Source: Platynereis dumerilii
Lineage: Eukaryota > Annelida > Polychaeta > Phyllodocida > Nereididae
Direction: 5' to 3'
NCBI GenBank assembly: GCA_026936325.1
Contig: JAPTHN010000258.1
Span: 186,001 to 250,000 of the forward strand
DNA: 64,000 nt
Below are positions 24,481-35,422 of this stretch, piece after piece. The first letter of the stretch is position 1; each line of letters begins with the position of its first letter. The notes under the pieces were generated by a model. That model did not search any database. It was not told the origin of the DNA and saw only the letters and a program-made list of their open reading frames with translations. The position numbers were made by a program, and so were the translations under genes.

Positions 24481-25210
24481 CACAGTTATTGCAATTTTAT
24501 TGTATTTGACCACTGTTTGAAAACTCTCTTTTATTTTTTACCACTAGCAGCTTGGTGAACAGTCATGCCTGGTTACTTTAAAGGTATAACCAAGAGACAG
24601 CATGAATAACAGCCCAGATTTGTGTGATTGCCAAATCTCAAGGATTAGAACTTGCTTGCATTCAACATTCAGGGAGCACATTTCATACCAAGGGTTGGGG
24701 GGCTTGGGAGTTTTTTAAATAAATAAATAATTTCTGTTCAGTTTTCGTGTCCTGTCTGGACAACCCATGATCGATCTATAAAAGTTCCATCGGTACCAAG
24801 AGTGGTACATAACGTCTTACTACTGTGTACTGCACCCTGCTGGTCCAATAAAATCAAGTAGTACCGGATGTCAAGGCCTATCAGTCTATCACCCATCCTG
24901 CCCCGACCCCTCTCAACAGCCCTCCTGGCAGAATTCACCCTCGTGCCGACATAGTCCAACAGGGTAACCACTGAGATGAACGGGTAACCAAGGGTCGTTG
25001 AGGGATACAGAGGGTAAATCTGGGGGTAGTTGAGTTGAACTGAGTTTAGTTGAGTGAGGGTAGTTGATGGAATTTGAGGCCAGGTGAGGGAATTTAAGTA
25101 AGATGGGGGAATTTGAGGCTAGGTGGGGATAAGAGGGGTTTAGGTAAAGGAATTTGTGGATTGGTTAGTGGCGGTGTAGGCCTATCCTACCATGAGGTCT
25201 CTTAATTGTT
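24481..25210. other. No gene recognised; left half of an interrupted small repeat
   Basis: The run ggttggggggcttgggag at about 24694 followed by an aataaataaataatttct stretch matches, inverted, the MITE-like unit at 59701-59960. The 25010-25180 stretch has loosely repeated ttgaggggaatttgagg-like words. No coding frame has support. Confidence 0.4.
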
Positions 25211-25520
25211 TCTAACATACAGGGAATAATATGAAAAAATTTAATTCTAATCAATGCTCATTTTGCCTCACATGAACTATGAGTAATTTTTGGCAAGTCC
25301 CAGCTACTGAATGAAAATATATTATGATCTGTGATCATGAAAAGAGAGAATCAGTTCACATGTTGTTGTTTTTTTTGTGACAAGCTCTGGTTTGGATTTT
25401 TTTTTTTTTAATAAAAAATGAATAAACTCTTTCTTGGCAGTCTTAAAATAAATATTTCTAACATACAGGGAATAATATGAAAAAAATTTATTTTAATCAA
25501 TGCTCATTTTGCCTCACATG
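25211..25520 (+). repeat. Tandem duplication (242-bp period), second copy split by a LINE
   Basis: Block A (ttctaacatacagggaataa, 25211 on) recurs at about 25453. Block B (atttttggcaagtcccagct, about 25276 on) recurs at about 27282, after the LINE. The order A, B, A', LINE, B' means a 242-bp unit was duplicated in tandem before the LINE landed at the A'/B' junction. B and B' differ by only a couple of substitutions plus run-length changes, so both events are recent. Confidence 0.85.
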
Positions 25521-25521
25521 A

Positions 25522-27120
25522 ACTAATCAGAAAACAGAGCAATCAGAAAACAGAGCAATCACTCAGTTTAGTTTTAATCCAGTAACAGTAAACGATATCT
25601 GTGCACAACTCAAAGGTATTAATAGAAACAAACCAGCTGGCTTTGATTGCATGCCACCAAAAACTGTGCAAATTTGCCACAATGAGTTAGCTCACTCTCT
25701 GACAACATTGATAAACAACTCATTCAATAATTGTCAATACCCTAAAGACATGAAAAGGAGTGAAGTCTCTCCAATATTCAAAAAGAAAGACTTTATGATA
25801 AAGGATAATTATAGACCAATTAATATCATAGGTATATTTCCAAAGATTTTTGAGGCAGTTATAGCTAAACAAATAGAAAACTTTATGAAACCTATGTTTA
25901 ACAAGCACCTTGGTGCATACAGAAAGGGACATGGTTGCAGCCAAGTACTCACAGCAGCAATTGATAACTGGAAGAAAGCACTGGATGAAAACCATGTTGT
26001 AGGGATGATCTTAATGGATCTGTCGAAAGCATTTGATGCTATTCCCCATGATTTGTTGATAGCAAAGTTGCATGCTTATGGCTTCACAGTTGATGCATGT
26101 AATTTTATGTTGAGCTACCTAACAGATAGGACCCAACGAGTGAAAATTAAGGATAAAAGAAGCTCTTGGAAAACAGTAACCAGAGGAATTCCTCAAGGCT
26201 CATGCTTAGGCCCACTATTATTCAATATCTTCATTAATGACCTGTTTCTTAATATAAAAAAGGCAGAATTGTTTAACTATGCAGATGATAATACGCTCAG
26301 CACAAGCGGAAACTCCTTTGATATAGTCACTAATGTACTAATCCAAGATTCACAGAATGCAATAAAATGGTTCACGGAAAATTTTATGCAAGCGAATCCA
26401 AATAAATTTCAATTAATGTTTCTTAAACCGAGTCACTCCCCTATCCCTGCACCAGCCTTTTTGAAGCTAGATGATGCCACCATAGACACCGATAATGAAG
26501 TCCTATTGCTTGGTGTTAGAATCGATAACAAACTAAACTTAGATTCAAATGTATCTAATCTATGTAAAAAAGCAGCTCGACAATTAAAAGTTTTAATGAG
26601 ATTTAAAGGTCTACTTGGTCCTAAAGAAAAAGAAGTATTATTTAAAACATTCATATTGTCAAACTTTAATTTTTGCCCTGTGGTGTGGAATTTTTGCAGT
26701 AAAACATCACGCAATAACATTGAAAGAATTCAAGAACGTGCACTAAGATTTCTACTTATGGATTCGAGAAGCACTTATCCCGAATTATTAAAAAAGAGTG
26801 GATTCAAGACTCTACATTTGAATAGATTAAAGAAAATTGCTATTGAAGTTTTCAAATGCATCTATAAATTAAATCCGTCCTTCCTAAATGCAATGTTTCA
26901 CGTAAAAGAGAATGTTCGCAATTTAAGAGATCCATCTATTTTATTTGTTCCAAGATTTAATACGATAAGATATGGCAAAAAGACATTTACTTATTATGGT
27001 GCTCATTTGTGGAATTTGCTACCAAATGACATGAAACAATGTATTGACTTGGATGGTTTTAAAAATTTACTGCATACTTGGGAGGGGCCAACGTGCTCAT
27101 GTAATATATGTAATATGTGA
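25522..27120 (+). CDS. LINE reverse transcriptase (5'-truncated ORF2 protein)
   Basis: This non-LTR reverse transcriptase copies element RNA at a nicked target. The frame is open from 25522; the first ATG is at 25651, inside the RT N-terminal part (NRNKPAGFDCMPP precedes and includes it). Counted from that Met, the RT motifs are YRPI (54-57), LMDLSKAFDAIPHD with Asp123 and Asp129, GIPQGS (179-184) and FNYADD with the catalytic Asp pair at 212-213. A thumb and C-terminal region ends in WNLLPNDMKQ and a Cys-rich tail CSCNIC. All RT catalytic residues seem intact, but the apurinic-like endonuclease is absent, so this copy cannot be autonomous. It resembles CR1/jockey-group RTs; the exact clade is not settled. 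Confidence 0.9.
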   Translation, partial: TNQKTEQSENRAITQFSFNPVTVNDICAQLKGINRNKPAGFDCMPPKTVQICHNELAHSLTTLINNSFNNCQYPKDMKRSEVSPIFKKKDFMIKDNYRPINIIGIFPKIFEAVIAKQIENFMKPMFNKHLGAYRKGHGCSQVLTAAIDNWKKALDENHVVGMILMDLSKAFDAIPHDLLIAKLHAYGFTVDACNFMLSYLTDRTQRVKIKDKRSSWKTVTRGIPQGSCLGPLLFNIFINDLFLNIKKAELFNYADDNTLSTSGNSFDIVTNVLIQDSQNAIKWFTENFMQANPNKFQLMFLKPSHSPIPAPAFLKLDDATIDTDNEVLLLGVRIDNKLNLDSNVSNLCKKAARQLKVLMRFKGLLGPKEKEVLFKTFILSNFNFCPVVWNFCSKTSRNNIERIQERALRFLLMDSRSTYPELLKKSGFKTLHLNRLKKIAIEVFKCIYKLNPSFLNAMFHVKENVRNLRDPSILFVPRFNTIRYGKKTFTYYGAHLWNLLPNDMKQCIDLDGFKNLLHTWEGPTCSCNICNM

Positions 27121-27282
27121 TATCTAAGTACTATAATTTTATAGTATCATTTTATTTATTGTTATTGTTACTGTTTTAATTGTTTTATTTGTTTTGTCAC
27201 ATAATAGCCACTGAGCTAATGTTTTTATTGTTAACCTTGTGACGTAAAATAAAGATTTTTATTATTATTATTATTATTAATT
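25522..27282 (+). mobile_element. 5'-truncated CR1/jockey-group LINE with ATT tail
   Basis: The element comprises an open reverse-transcriptase frame, about 120 bp of 3' UTR ending gtaaaataaagattt, and a (tta)n tail at about 27260-27280. It lacks an endonuclease region and so was truncated on insertion. It sits inside the second copy of a tandem duplication. A 15-bp duplication, cagaaaacagagcaat, lies at its 5' junction. The clean frame and tail point to a young insertion. Confidence 0.88.
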
Positions 27283-27435
27283 TTTGGCAAGTCCCAGCTA
27301 CTGAATGAAAATATATTATGATCTGTGATCATGAAAAGGGAGAATCAGTTCACATGTTGTTGTTTTTTTGTGACAAGCTCTGGTTTGGATTTTTTTTTTT
27401 TAAATAAAAAATGAATAAACTCTTTCTGGGCAGTC

Positions 27436-27760
27436 TTAAAATAAATATTTCTGGTGGGTTTTAATTAACGGCGTGTTGCTTGATTTAGAAATGAAAATTT
27501 TGGGATATGGGATGCTTGAAAAATAAATAATTAATGTCGCTGTTGCCACAAAATAAAATATAATTTCCCATTGAGGAAAAATTCGAAGGCCCTCCCCCCT
27601 GAAAATCTGGATGTTCAGCTCAATTCCAATCAATGCACACCATCCCATTGTAAGAAATTTGTTGTTTGTCATTGTTCTGTGACTGAAACAAAACTGAACC
27701 AGAAGTGGTCAAATACAAAAGAAGAATTGAAGCTGTGGAGTGAACTGGCAGTTGATAACA
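27436..27760. other. No gene; right half of an interrupted small repeat
   Basis: The words ataatttcccattgaggaaa and ggccctcccccctg match, inverted, the left end of the unit at 59701-59960. The other half of this copy lies near 24691, beyond the LINE and the tandem duplication. Confidence 0.5.
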
Positions 27761-28244
27761 CTTGAAGCTGTGAATCTGTGTCTTGACCATATGGTCAATC
27801 GTGAATAAACCTCAATATGCATCAACTGAATGCATGTCGCTCAGCTGGGGAAGGAGTTTAGTGAAAAGTTGTAAAACACAAACAATTCTTTCACTAAATT
27901 TCACAGCTGGTCGAATCCCAGCTTGAAGGTCAATGCGGTGTATCGCCCTGCTCAATCACCAGGAACCCGAAATGATAACTGAAACTGTTTGGATACTCAG
28001 GTGCAATGAATAACAAAAACCAACACAAAATTCCAATGATATGAAACTGATTTGCTTTACATGTAACTGTTTGTTGTTGCTAATTATACAAGCCAATCTG
28101 ATTCACTTGTCAGCACGTTGTCATGCTCTTCAGCTGCACATCACACAGATCTGCCAGACCAATAGCCATCTAGAACCAGCATGACATCATGCTGTCGGTC
28201 TGTGGAAAAAAATTGAAGGATACATAGTTATTGGATGGATAATA

Positions 28245-28621
28245 AACATACCTTTAAAAATGATACTGGCTAAAATATTATAGAAAAAAACTTATTTGAG
28301 AAATTCAGTATTTGCTTAAGAAAAAAAAAACAGGTCATATAACAATCCGGTAAGAAGCCACGCCCAGTCAGATGATATTGTCTTTTTCCTGGAATGTATA
28401 GAGTAATGGAAACTCAGATGACGACGCAGGAAAGTGTAAAAAGGAAACATATGGAAAAGAAAATACACGAAGAAATCCTGACATATCCTACACAGAGGTT
28501 CTTTTGTTGTTGATTCCATATTTGTTTCAGTGCCATGTTAAAGTGTGTTATAAGACATATAAATAAATTGAAAAGTTGCATAATTAAACAGATACATACA
28601 TAGAAAGATAGCTAGATGCAT
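28245..28621. other. No gene recognised
   Basis: AT-rich DNA with an A run at about 28320. No frame or structured repeat was seen. Confidence 0.5.
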
Positions 28622-28622
28622 G

Positions 28623-28660
<38 letters not shown>

Positions 28661-28799
28661 GAGATAGAGAGATGGAGAGATAGACCTAGAGAGATAGAGA
28701 GATAGAGAGATAGAGAGATAGAGAGATAGAGAGATAGAGAGATAGAGAGATAGAGAGATAGAGAGATAGATCAATAGATATATAGATAGATAGATAGAC

Positions 28800-28869
<70 letters not shown>

Positions 28870-28873
28870 CTAG
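28622..28873. repeat. Three-block microsatellite: GATA / GAGATA / GATA
   Basis: A (gata)n block (about 28622-28660), a (gagata)n block (about 28660-28765) and a second long (gata)n block (about 28780-28873) are joined with a few interruptions. Long minus-strand Ser/Leu/Tyr frames here are translations of the repeat and not genes. Confidence 0.95.
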
Positions 28874-30125
28874 ATAGACAGACTGGTAGGTAGATAGAGT
28901 AATTGGTAGATAAATATGTACTTTTTTTTTTAATGTGTGACTGAAATGTCAATGATATCTGGCATGATGGAATGGTAGGTAGACAGACAGACAGATAGAC
29001 AGCAAGGTCTGGCAGAATAAACAGTAGTTTGTTGACTTGTGATATTTTAAAACTGCAGCTAATGCCTCGTGTAAGTGCTATTCTGTTGAGAATGTGAGAA
29101 AGTAATTGCCATCTGCCAAACTTGTCACGAAGCAGGACGCAAGTGTCAAGATTGGGAATTCACCGCTGGCATCAGTTCCCAATCAAATGTGGTGTCTGGC
29201 AATTTTCTTCTTGTAAATCAAATTGGAGAGCTTTCCTTGCCTTATTTGACTCAAATCAGAAACAAAAACATAATCCAGGAGTAGCAAGTTCATTTATATA
29301 TATATATAGTGCAGTTGTGATGCATATTTACATAGGCTTATACAGTGTAGTTGCTTTGCAAATTCATGGTTATAATTTACTGTAGACTCAAATTATGTGA
29401 AACAAATAGGTAAAGTTGTGGCCTTGTTGAGTCTGTCAGGACAGTTGTCACAAAACTGTTATGCAACAGATTGCGAGTAATCAAGTTGAGTGCAAGAAAA
29501 TCCTTAAGCATGGTGACACTGCCTATATTGCTGTGGCAACCACATTTCAAGAGTGTCTCTGTTGACCTGAGGTGCGAAACAGGTGATTACAATGAACAGT
29601 CAATCCCGAACAATGCTAAACAAGATAATCCAGCCTGCTATTTTGTAACAGGGCCTCTTGAAACGCTATCAGAACATAAGAATATGTGGCAGAGCCAAGG
29701 ACTTTTTGCCAAGAAATGATAACTGAAACATTTCAGCATCCATTTATCCGCATGGAATTGTTCATTGACTATGATGCATGGGATATCTCCTTGATATAAC
29801 GCTAAACAGGACAACTCAGAGCACTAATTTACAAGAGAAGGTAAGACAAATTGGCCATGTCAACAAAGAATGTTTTGCCAACTCACATATTAAAACTGTG
29901 GAGGCAGTAACTGCTGGCAGTTAACCAAATATCACGGATGTTTAAAGGTTATACTGAGCGCATGTCAGTGCTAATTTTGAAAAATTCTCAGTTTATTGGA
30001 CACAGACAACCCAGGGTACTAATTATGTGGTTCCTTCTGGGACCTGGGGAATTAAACTGATGCCAAAGCCTCCATGTCAAATATCATGGCTGTTGGAATA
30101 GTTCTCAAAATTTAGAATCAGATGA
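28874..30125. other. No gene recognised
   Basis: It contains a short gacagaca tract (about 28981-29001) and a short (ta)n tract near 29295. Open frames of up to about 87 codons have no recognisable domain or splice context. Confidence 0.5.
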
Positions 30126-30417
30126 GTGTCAAATTTACTGAAATCCACACAAACCGCTGATAAACTTTACATAAACAACAAAGAAAATTACTCCATATAG
30201 TGAAAGTTTCAGTTTCATTTAATTTTCGATCAAGCAGTGACCATCATCAGAATGAGAATTGTTTTTCTCTGTTGTAATCTTTATATTTCAATCTCTATGT
30301 TTTAATCTCCTCTTCTGCTATTCTCATTCTGATGATGGTCACTGCTTGATCGAAAATTAAATGAAAATGAAACTTTCACTATATGGAGTAATTTTCTTTG
30401 TTGTCAAATTTACTGAA
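30126..30417. mobile_element. Large hairpin element with 15-bp flanking direct repeats
   Basis: Arms of about 84 bp at 30173-30258 and 30318-30402 are near-perfect inverses: acaacaaagaaaattactcc faces ggagtaattttctttgttgt, and cagtgaccatcatcagaatg faces cattctgatgatggtcactg. A ~60-bp AT-rich loop separates them. gtcaaatttactgaa occurs at 30126-30140 and 30403-30417, which looks like a target duplication around the whole insertion. No coding frame is present. Confidence 0.75.
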
Positions 30418-31390
30418 CGGATGACTTTGTGTGGCCGCTTTGTGAACTTAAGTTCTTAACCTGATCATCTAATAATTAGACCCTGAACTTGCCTGACGGG
30501 GACTACATCAATGTGAATAGCAGTCGGAGGGCCAGAGTTAGCTTTCCAAGCAACAAGATGATGTTCCATTAACCCCAAATCAGGGTTGAGCCAACCTGAG
30601 TCAAGTCACTGTTACCTAACTCAGTCAATTTCCATCTGACAGAAAGAGTTTTGGTCTTATTTTAAACTACCTAAACAGCACAATAAGCATCCAACACTCT
30701 TTACATTAGGTTTGTACAACATAACGACTCCCCCTTATAACTTTGCAAATTTTAATATTTTTATTTTATTTGAAAATGTGTAGAATGCCAAAGTTGAACA
30801 ACTTAGCTGATTAGTCGTCAGCCATAGTTCTGGCGAAGCAAGTCAAAGTTCCAGCCTGACTGACTTCTGGGTCCAGACTCAATGTCTGCCAAGTGGTTAC
30901 AAAGAATATTTCCTATGTCTAATTCAGAATCTTCACTTTTCCAAGTAATGTAATTTTAAAAAATACAGGTGTTACGAGAGATAATAATTGCTCATGTTTT
31001 TCTACATGCTCATGTTTTTCAGGGTGCTATATATGCAATATGTAGTCAGGATGAGATGCAAAAAGTTTGTTCAATTCCATTTACACTCTTCTCTTCATCT
31101 TCATATTCGAACTTTTGAATAATTCTAGAGACAGGCTAATCTTATTCCATTCTCTCCAAAACGTGACAGAAATACATTGACACTTTATGATCCCATACAA
31201 TATTCACAAGTATAAAACAAATATTGTATATGTTTTATAGGTATATGTGACTGCTTTTCACTGAAAGGTTTATCTTAGAACGCATTACATTTAAAATTTC
31301 CTCCTAAAGTGTAACATTATGCAGACCAAACATGTCCTTCCTAAAATGCTACAAAACCAAGTTAACACTAAATTTAAAAAAAATTACAGT
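30418..31390. other. No gene recognised
   Basis: No credible frame. A local duplication of gctcatgttttt occurs near 30990-31020. Confidence 0.5.
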
Positions 31391-31398
31391 GGTATTGC

Positions 31399-31556
31399 CA
31401 GGGGCGTATCTAGAAATGGCCTGTGGGGGGGGGGGGGGTCCGTTTCATTGGTGAATATACAGCGCTCCGCGCCGTTTCCTATCCCTTCCATGTTAATTTT
31501 GGGCCGAGGGGGGGGGAGGTCATGGCCCAATACCCCCCCCCCCAAATACGCCACTG
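31399..31556. mobile_element. hAT-type MITE, 158 bp, perfect 8-bp target duplication
   Basis: It starts caggggcgtatctag and ends atacgccactg, with long G and C runs between. It is flanked by ggtattgc at 31391-31398 and 31557-31564. This belongs to the same broad CAGNGGCG-ended group as 33205, 33514 and 37310. Confidence 0.9.
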
Positions 31557-31689
31557 GGTATTGCCCACAAGGGACTTACCTTAGTCCAATGATTGGTTGC
31601 CCAATTTACTGAATTAATTTTGTTGTTACGTCTTTTAAGTCTCAGTTTAGTTCATACACCAGTATATCTGCAAAATTAAAACGGTATGG

Positions 31690-32200
31690 TTGGTCACAAA
31701 AGTGTAAACTAATTGCTTAGCCAGAAGACTTACAATGTAGGAATTACTTGTGTTTGATTACCCACAATGACATTATTGAAAACAATTTTAGTGATACGTT
31801 TTTGAAGTCTTTTAGTGTACTGAGAATCAAACACATCTAGTAGGCCAATGCACTAAGCAGCTGGTTCAAGATGAGGAAGACAAAGAAAGCTCAGTATATC
31901 TGATGAAAGGCCACATCAGCATATTAATCATTTACTGAATGTGATTGTGTGGGTTGCACTGGAACAAATGCTTTGATGTTCACTCATGTATATTACATAT
32001 ATATTATATATGAAGATTTGTATGCTACTAATAAATTAATACTGCAAACGACTGCAAAAACCCTGTTTGATCTGAGTGGAATGGAATTGCAAATCAATGA
32101 CAGACAACATGAAAGTTTTCTTGAAAAAGCTCAGAATTTTATATTCAAGTGGAAGACGAATACCATTTCAGAGGAGTTCCTGTGATTTGAGTTGGAGCTG
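31690..32200 (-). repeat. Diverged inverted third copy of part of the segmental duplication
   Basis: Read on the minus strand, this segment aligns with 36830-37200 and 42790-43160. Shared words in plus orientation include aagatgaggaagacaaag, cacatcagcatattaatcat, ggaacaaatgctttgatgtt and ctgcaaacgactgcaaaaa. It is much more diverged than the two tandem copies are from each other, so the sequence is an interspersed repeat and not only a local duplication. A 78-codon plus-strand frame within it is not conserved in the other copies. Confidence 0.75.
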
Positions 32201-33204
32201 TATCTGAAGAATAGCTTTTAACAATCATGCAATTGCATCCATGGGCCCTTTATCTGATTTGCTAACTAATCATGTCCCAATGATAATCCCACTTCATCAA
32301 CATTGGAAATGCCCTGAATGAACAAGAAACCAGAAGTGGAGTGCATACACTGCACTAACGATGGGGGTACCCTCGCCATCAGGGTAGCCATTACAAGTCC
32401 CGATTCAAATTCGTTTTCTATGATCCTGAGCTTATTACACCATATCCAATGACTATTTTGGTCAAGCACATAGTTTAAATGTTAAACTAACCCCAGGTCT
32501 TGCCTTCCATGGGTGATTGGTCACAGAATTTTCAGATTTTGCATTTTAATTACATCGTCAAGGTGAGGGTAACCACAGAAGCCTCTCGAGGGTAACACCA
32601 TTTTCAATTATTGTCATGGTGAGGGTACCACCTGAAATCACTGTAATAGAAATGGTTCTTTTTTGTGGCATCCACCAAAAATGAATGTACAGTTGCTTCC
32701 ACAAACATGTAAGGTTGAGCTACACAGCTGATCCAGAGTGTACCAACACAACATTTATAAGTCAGTCAGGTAGATAGATAGGTAGGTACTTGTTTATCCT
32801 ACTGTATACATAATATATGAAAAAAGCCAAAAGCTGCACTAAAACAATTCACGAACTAGTCTCAAGTACCTATGTAAGACAGATGTTTCATCCTGCGCCA
32901 AGATTGTGCAATTTTAACAACCACACCGTTCTGTTCATTCAGCATTGACTATGAGGTTGCCTCTCCATGTTGTGTGATGTTCTGCTGTTCATCATACCAA
33001 TCCTATAAGACAAAAATGATGACTACATACTAGCGGCTGTGAAGACTTGACTGGGGTGGGAGAAATGTTGGGTGTTTTCTAAAGACCTGGTTAGATAAAT
33101 GTTAACAAAACATTTTAATTTCTGTGGCTGTAATTAGGAAATATGAAACCAGGCTAAGGACGTTTTTAAGTGCTGAAAAGTTGCTTGCAGGTTTTTATTA
33201 ATGG

Positions 33205-33398
33205 CCGTGGCATCCCTATGGGGGGGGGGGCGGGGGCATGTACCCCCCTCATATTGGACCTGTTGCCCCAAGTGCCCCCCATATGAACTTTCCAACTCTG
33301 GCTAAAATATACAATTAGTACAGTGGGTGCCCTCTCCAGAGAATCACGTGCCCCCTCCAGGTGCCCCCCCCACTCGAGGCACCTCAGTTACGCCACTG
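33205..33398. mobile_element. hAT-type MITE, older copy
   Basis: Starting ccgtggcatccctatggggg and ending cagttacgccactg, it matches the clean copy at 37310-37480 internally (catatgaactttccaactc, ggctaaaatata). The flanking 8-mers attaatgg and ataacagg only partly agree, consistent with age. It lies inside the 32348-35641 element and so inserted later than it. Confidence 0.75.
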
Positions 33399-33513
33399 AT
33401 AACAGGGCAATCAGTATAGTTTGGTTGGAGTAGTGTGAGGGGTGCATGAATTAGTATGATAAAATAATGATAATACAATTGAAGAGACTACAATGGAATA
33501 CTGATTATATACA

Positions 33514-33642
33514 CAGTGGCGTAATTAGGGTGTCTCTAGCGGGGGGGCACCTGGGGGGCACGCGATTCTCTTGTGGGGCACTCACAATACTAATAGCATA
33601 TTTTAGTCAAGGTTGAAAAGTTCATATGGGGGCCCCCCCCAT
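33514..33642 (-). mobile_element. hAT-type MITE fragment, inverted
   Basis: It begins cagtggcgtaattaggg and carries gggggcacgcgattctc and aaagttcatatgggggccc, the inverse of the unit at 37310-37480. The far terminus is missing, so it is a truncated copy. Confidence 0.7.
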
Positions 33643-34066
33643 ACAGCCGAAGTCAAAAGGACTGATTCAAGTAAAACTGCATTGGATGAAAAGCTTGAAC
33701 ACGTCATATTTTCTAGGTATTTGTTTTGTTTATAACAGCTTGAGGGATCTTTCAATTGGCTGTGAAATACCTTTGTCATGCTGAAGCATATAGCCACGTA
33801 CCCAGCGTCCCTCAACCAATAGCATTCACTCAATATGTATGTATCAAATTGGAGCACATCAATCCTTTTGACGTTTGCTGCAAGATTGCTTTTATGTGCA
33901 AGTTTACTAACTCTGATCCCCCTCACTTTATTTTCCCCAGTACTTATTTTAAAGGTAGATCCCATTTTGAATGTACCATGTGTTGATCATCTCATTCATC
34001 AATTTTATACAATCCTTATGATTATTCATTTCTTCATAATGCTATTGATTCACTTTATCAAACATC

Positions 34067-34322
34067 TTCCCACAACCCTCTAAGTACAGTGTATGTCCTT
34101 AACCAGATTTGGTGCTCATAACTAATGCTATAATAAACACAATACTCCCTCTCTGTCTCCCCATTCCATGGCCATGATGGCATGGGTATTAATTCAAGTT
34201 ATCAAGCATCTTCCTACAACCCTCTACCATGTCCTTAGCCGGGTTTGGTGCTCAAAACTAGTGCTATAATATTCATAATACTCCCTCTTCATCTCCCCCA
34301 TTCCATGCTTATTATGCTAGTT
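34067..34322 (+). repeat. Two diverged tandem units of about 143 bp
   Basis: catcttcccacaaccctcta (about 34063) recurs as catcttcctacaaccctcta (about 34206). Each copy is followed by ggtttggtgctca, actagtgctataat-type and ctccctct-type words. Moderate divergence and indels suggest an older duplication. Confidence 0.75.
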
Positions 34323-35207
34323 ATCCAAAAGCACGTGGGTTCGCCTTATAATACTGACAGCTTTCATAGTGTTCATAATTATTGTATAATGGTGAATATC
34401 GGTTGACTCGCGTAAAGGAATGTTTCTGTGCTCAAACATGTATATTTACACAGATGGGATCATACTCAAACTAAATGCCCTCAAATCTACAGTGTTCAAA
34501 AGCCATACATTTTAATTAGTTAGGCCTACTGGGCCATTACAATCAAGTCCACTTTTTGTGCACACAGTCTGCTCTGGAGGCAGCTGAATGCCGGCTACTG
34601 TAGCCTGCAAGTATAGGTCTATCTGTAAGCGATGACATGGCTTTGAAAAGTTCTCAATTGGAAGATATCATTAGCAGTTGATAGTAGGTCTGTTGTCACA
34701 ATCAAAATGTGTGCACATAACATGTCTGCCCAGGGGGAAGCAATAATTATTTTGTGGAAGTTTCACTTTGGATGGTAAACTGATCGGGAAAAGAGCATTT
34801 TGTGCAACTTTCTTCCTTCCCATCAGAGAGTGCCCTCTGATCCCCATCGACAAATCTGTATACAAATGAATAGAAAATGTGATGCTGAGTCTGTGTTTAA
34901 GCTCAAGGCTAAAGTAGAGATATTAAAAAAAGTTCTACACCATGTTTAATGAATGTGACATACAATACTTATGCCTGTCAGATTTTAGAATAGTAAGGTT
35001 AACAATGGCTTTACTTTAGTAATGATTTAGACCTTTTATTGCAATTGTGTTCTTGATTGAGTTTCTGATTGTTAACTTTAAATACAAGTGCAATCAATGC
35101 TTCTGCACATGTTGTTATCTCCAACAAAGAGCAGATTGAACAAGTTGATTCCTTGCCCTTCCTAGCTTGACTGTTTGTTTGGATTGCTAAGGCAATATAT
35201 CTTGCAT

Positions 35208-35422
35208 TACCCTCGCCATTTGCATTGGAGGTTACCCTCGCCAACCGGAAGTGACCCTCGCCCAAATCTTACAGTACCCTCGCCTTTTCCGGGTTGGTAC
35301 CCTCGCCATTTACGTTGGTGCCCTCGCCATTTTACGTTGGTACCCTCGCCATTTTACGTTGGTACCCTCGCCAAAATGCTGGTACCCTCGCCCTACCATT
35401 TTCCATATTTTGTGGTACCCTC
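35208..35422. repeat. Dense array of the word taccctcgcc
   Basis: At least ten copies of accctcgcc, usually preceded by ggt and followed by atttacgttggt-like spacers of irregular length, lie just inside the right end of the 32348-35641 element. The inverse, ggtgagggta, occurs in the right TIR. Spacing is not uniform, unlike an ordinary minisatellite. Confidence 0.85.

Larger units (their letters stand above)
24029..28244. repeat. Inverted-repeat pair enclosing 3.3 kb
   Basis: The left arm (24029 to about 24480) and right arm (about 27760-28244) are diverged inverted copies. Ttattatccatccaataatt faces aattgaagg with ttggatggataata, gatgtcatgctgag faces catgacatcatgc, and cgattgaccatatgg faces ccatatggtcaatcg. 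The interior holds the tandem AB duplication and a LINE. The divergence makes this older than the LINE. It may be an old foldback element; terminal duplications were not identified. Confidence 0.65.

Noticed and set aside
28538-28952. Minus-strand frames rich in Ser, Leu, Tyr and Ile
   Set aside because: These are translations of the GATA/GAGATA microsatellite.
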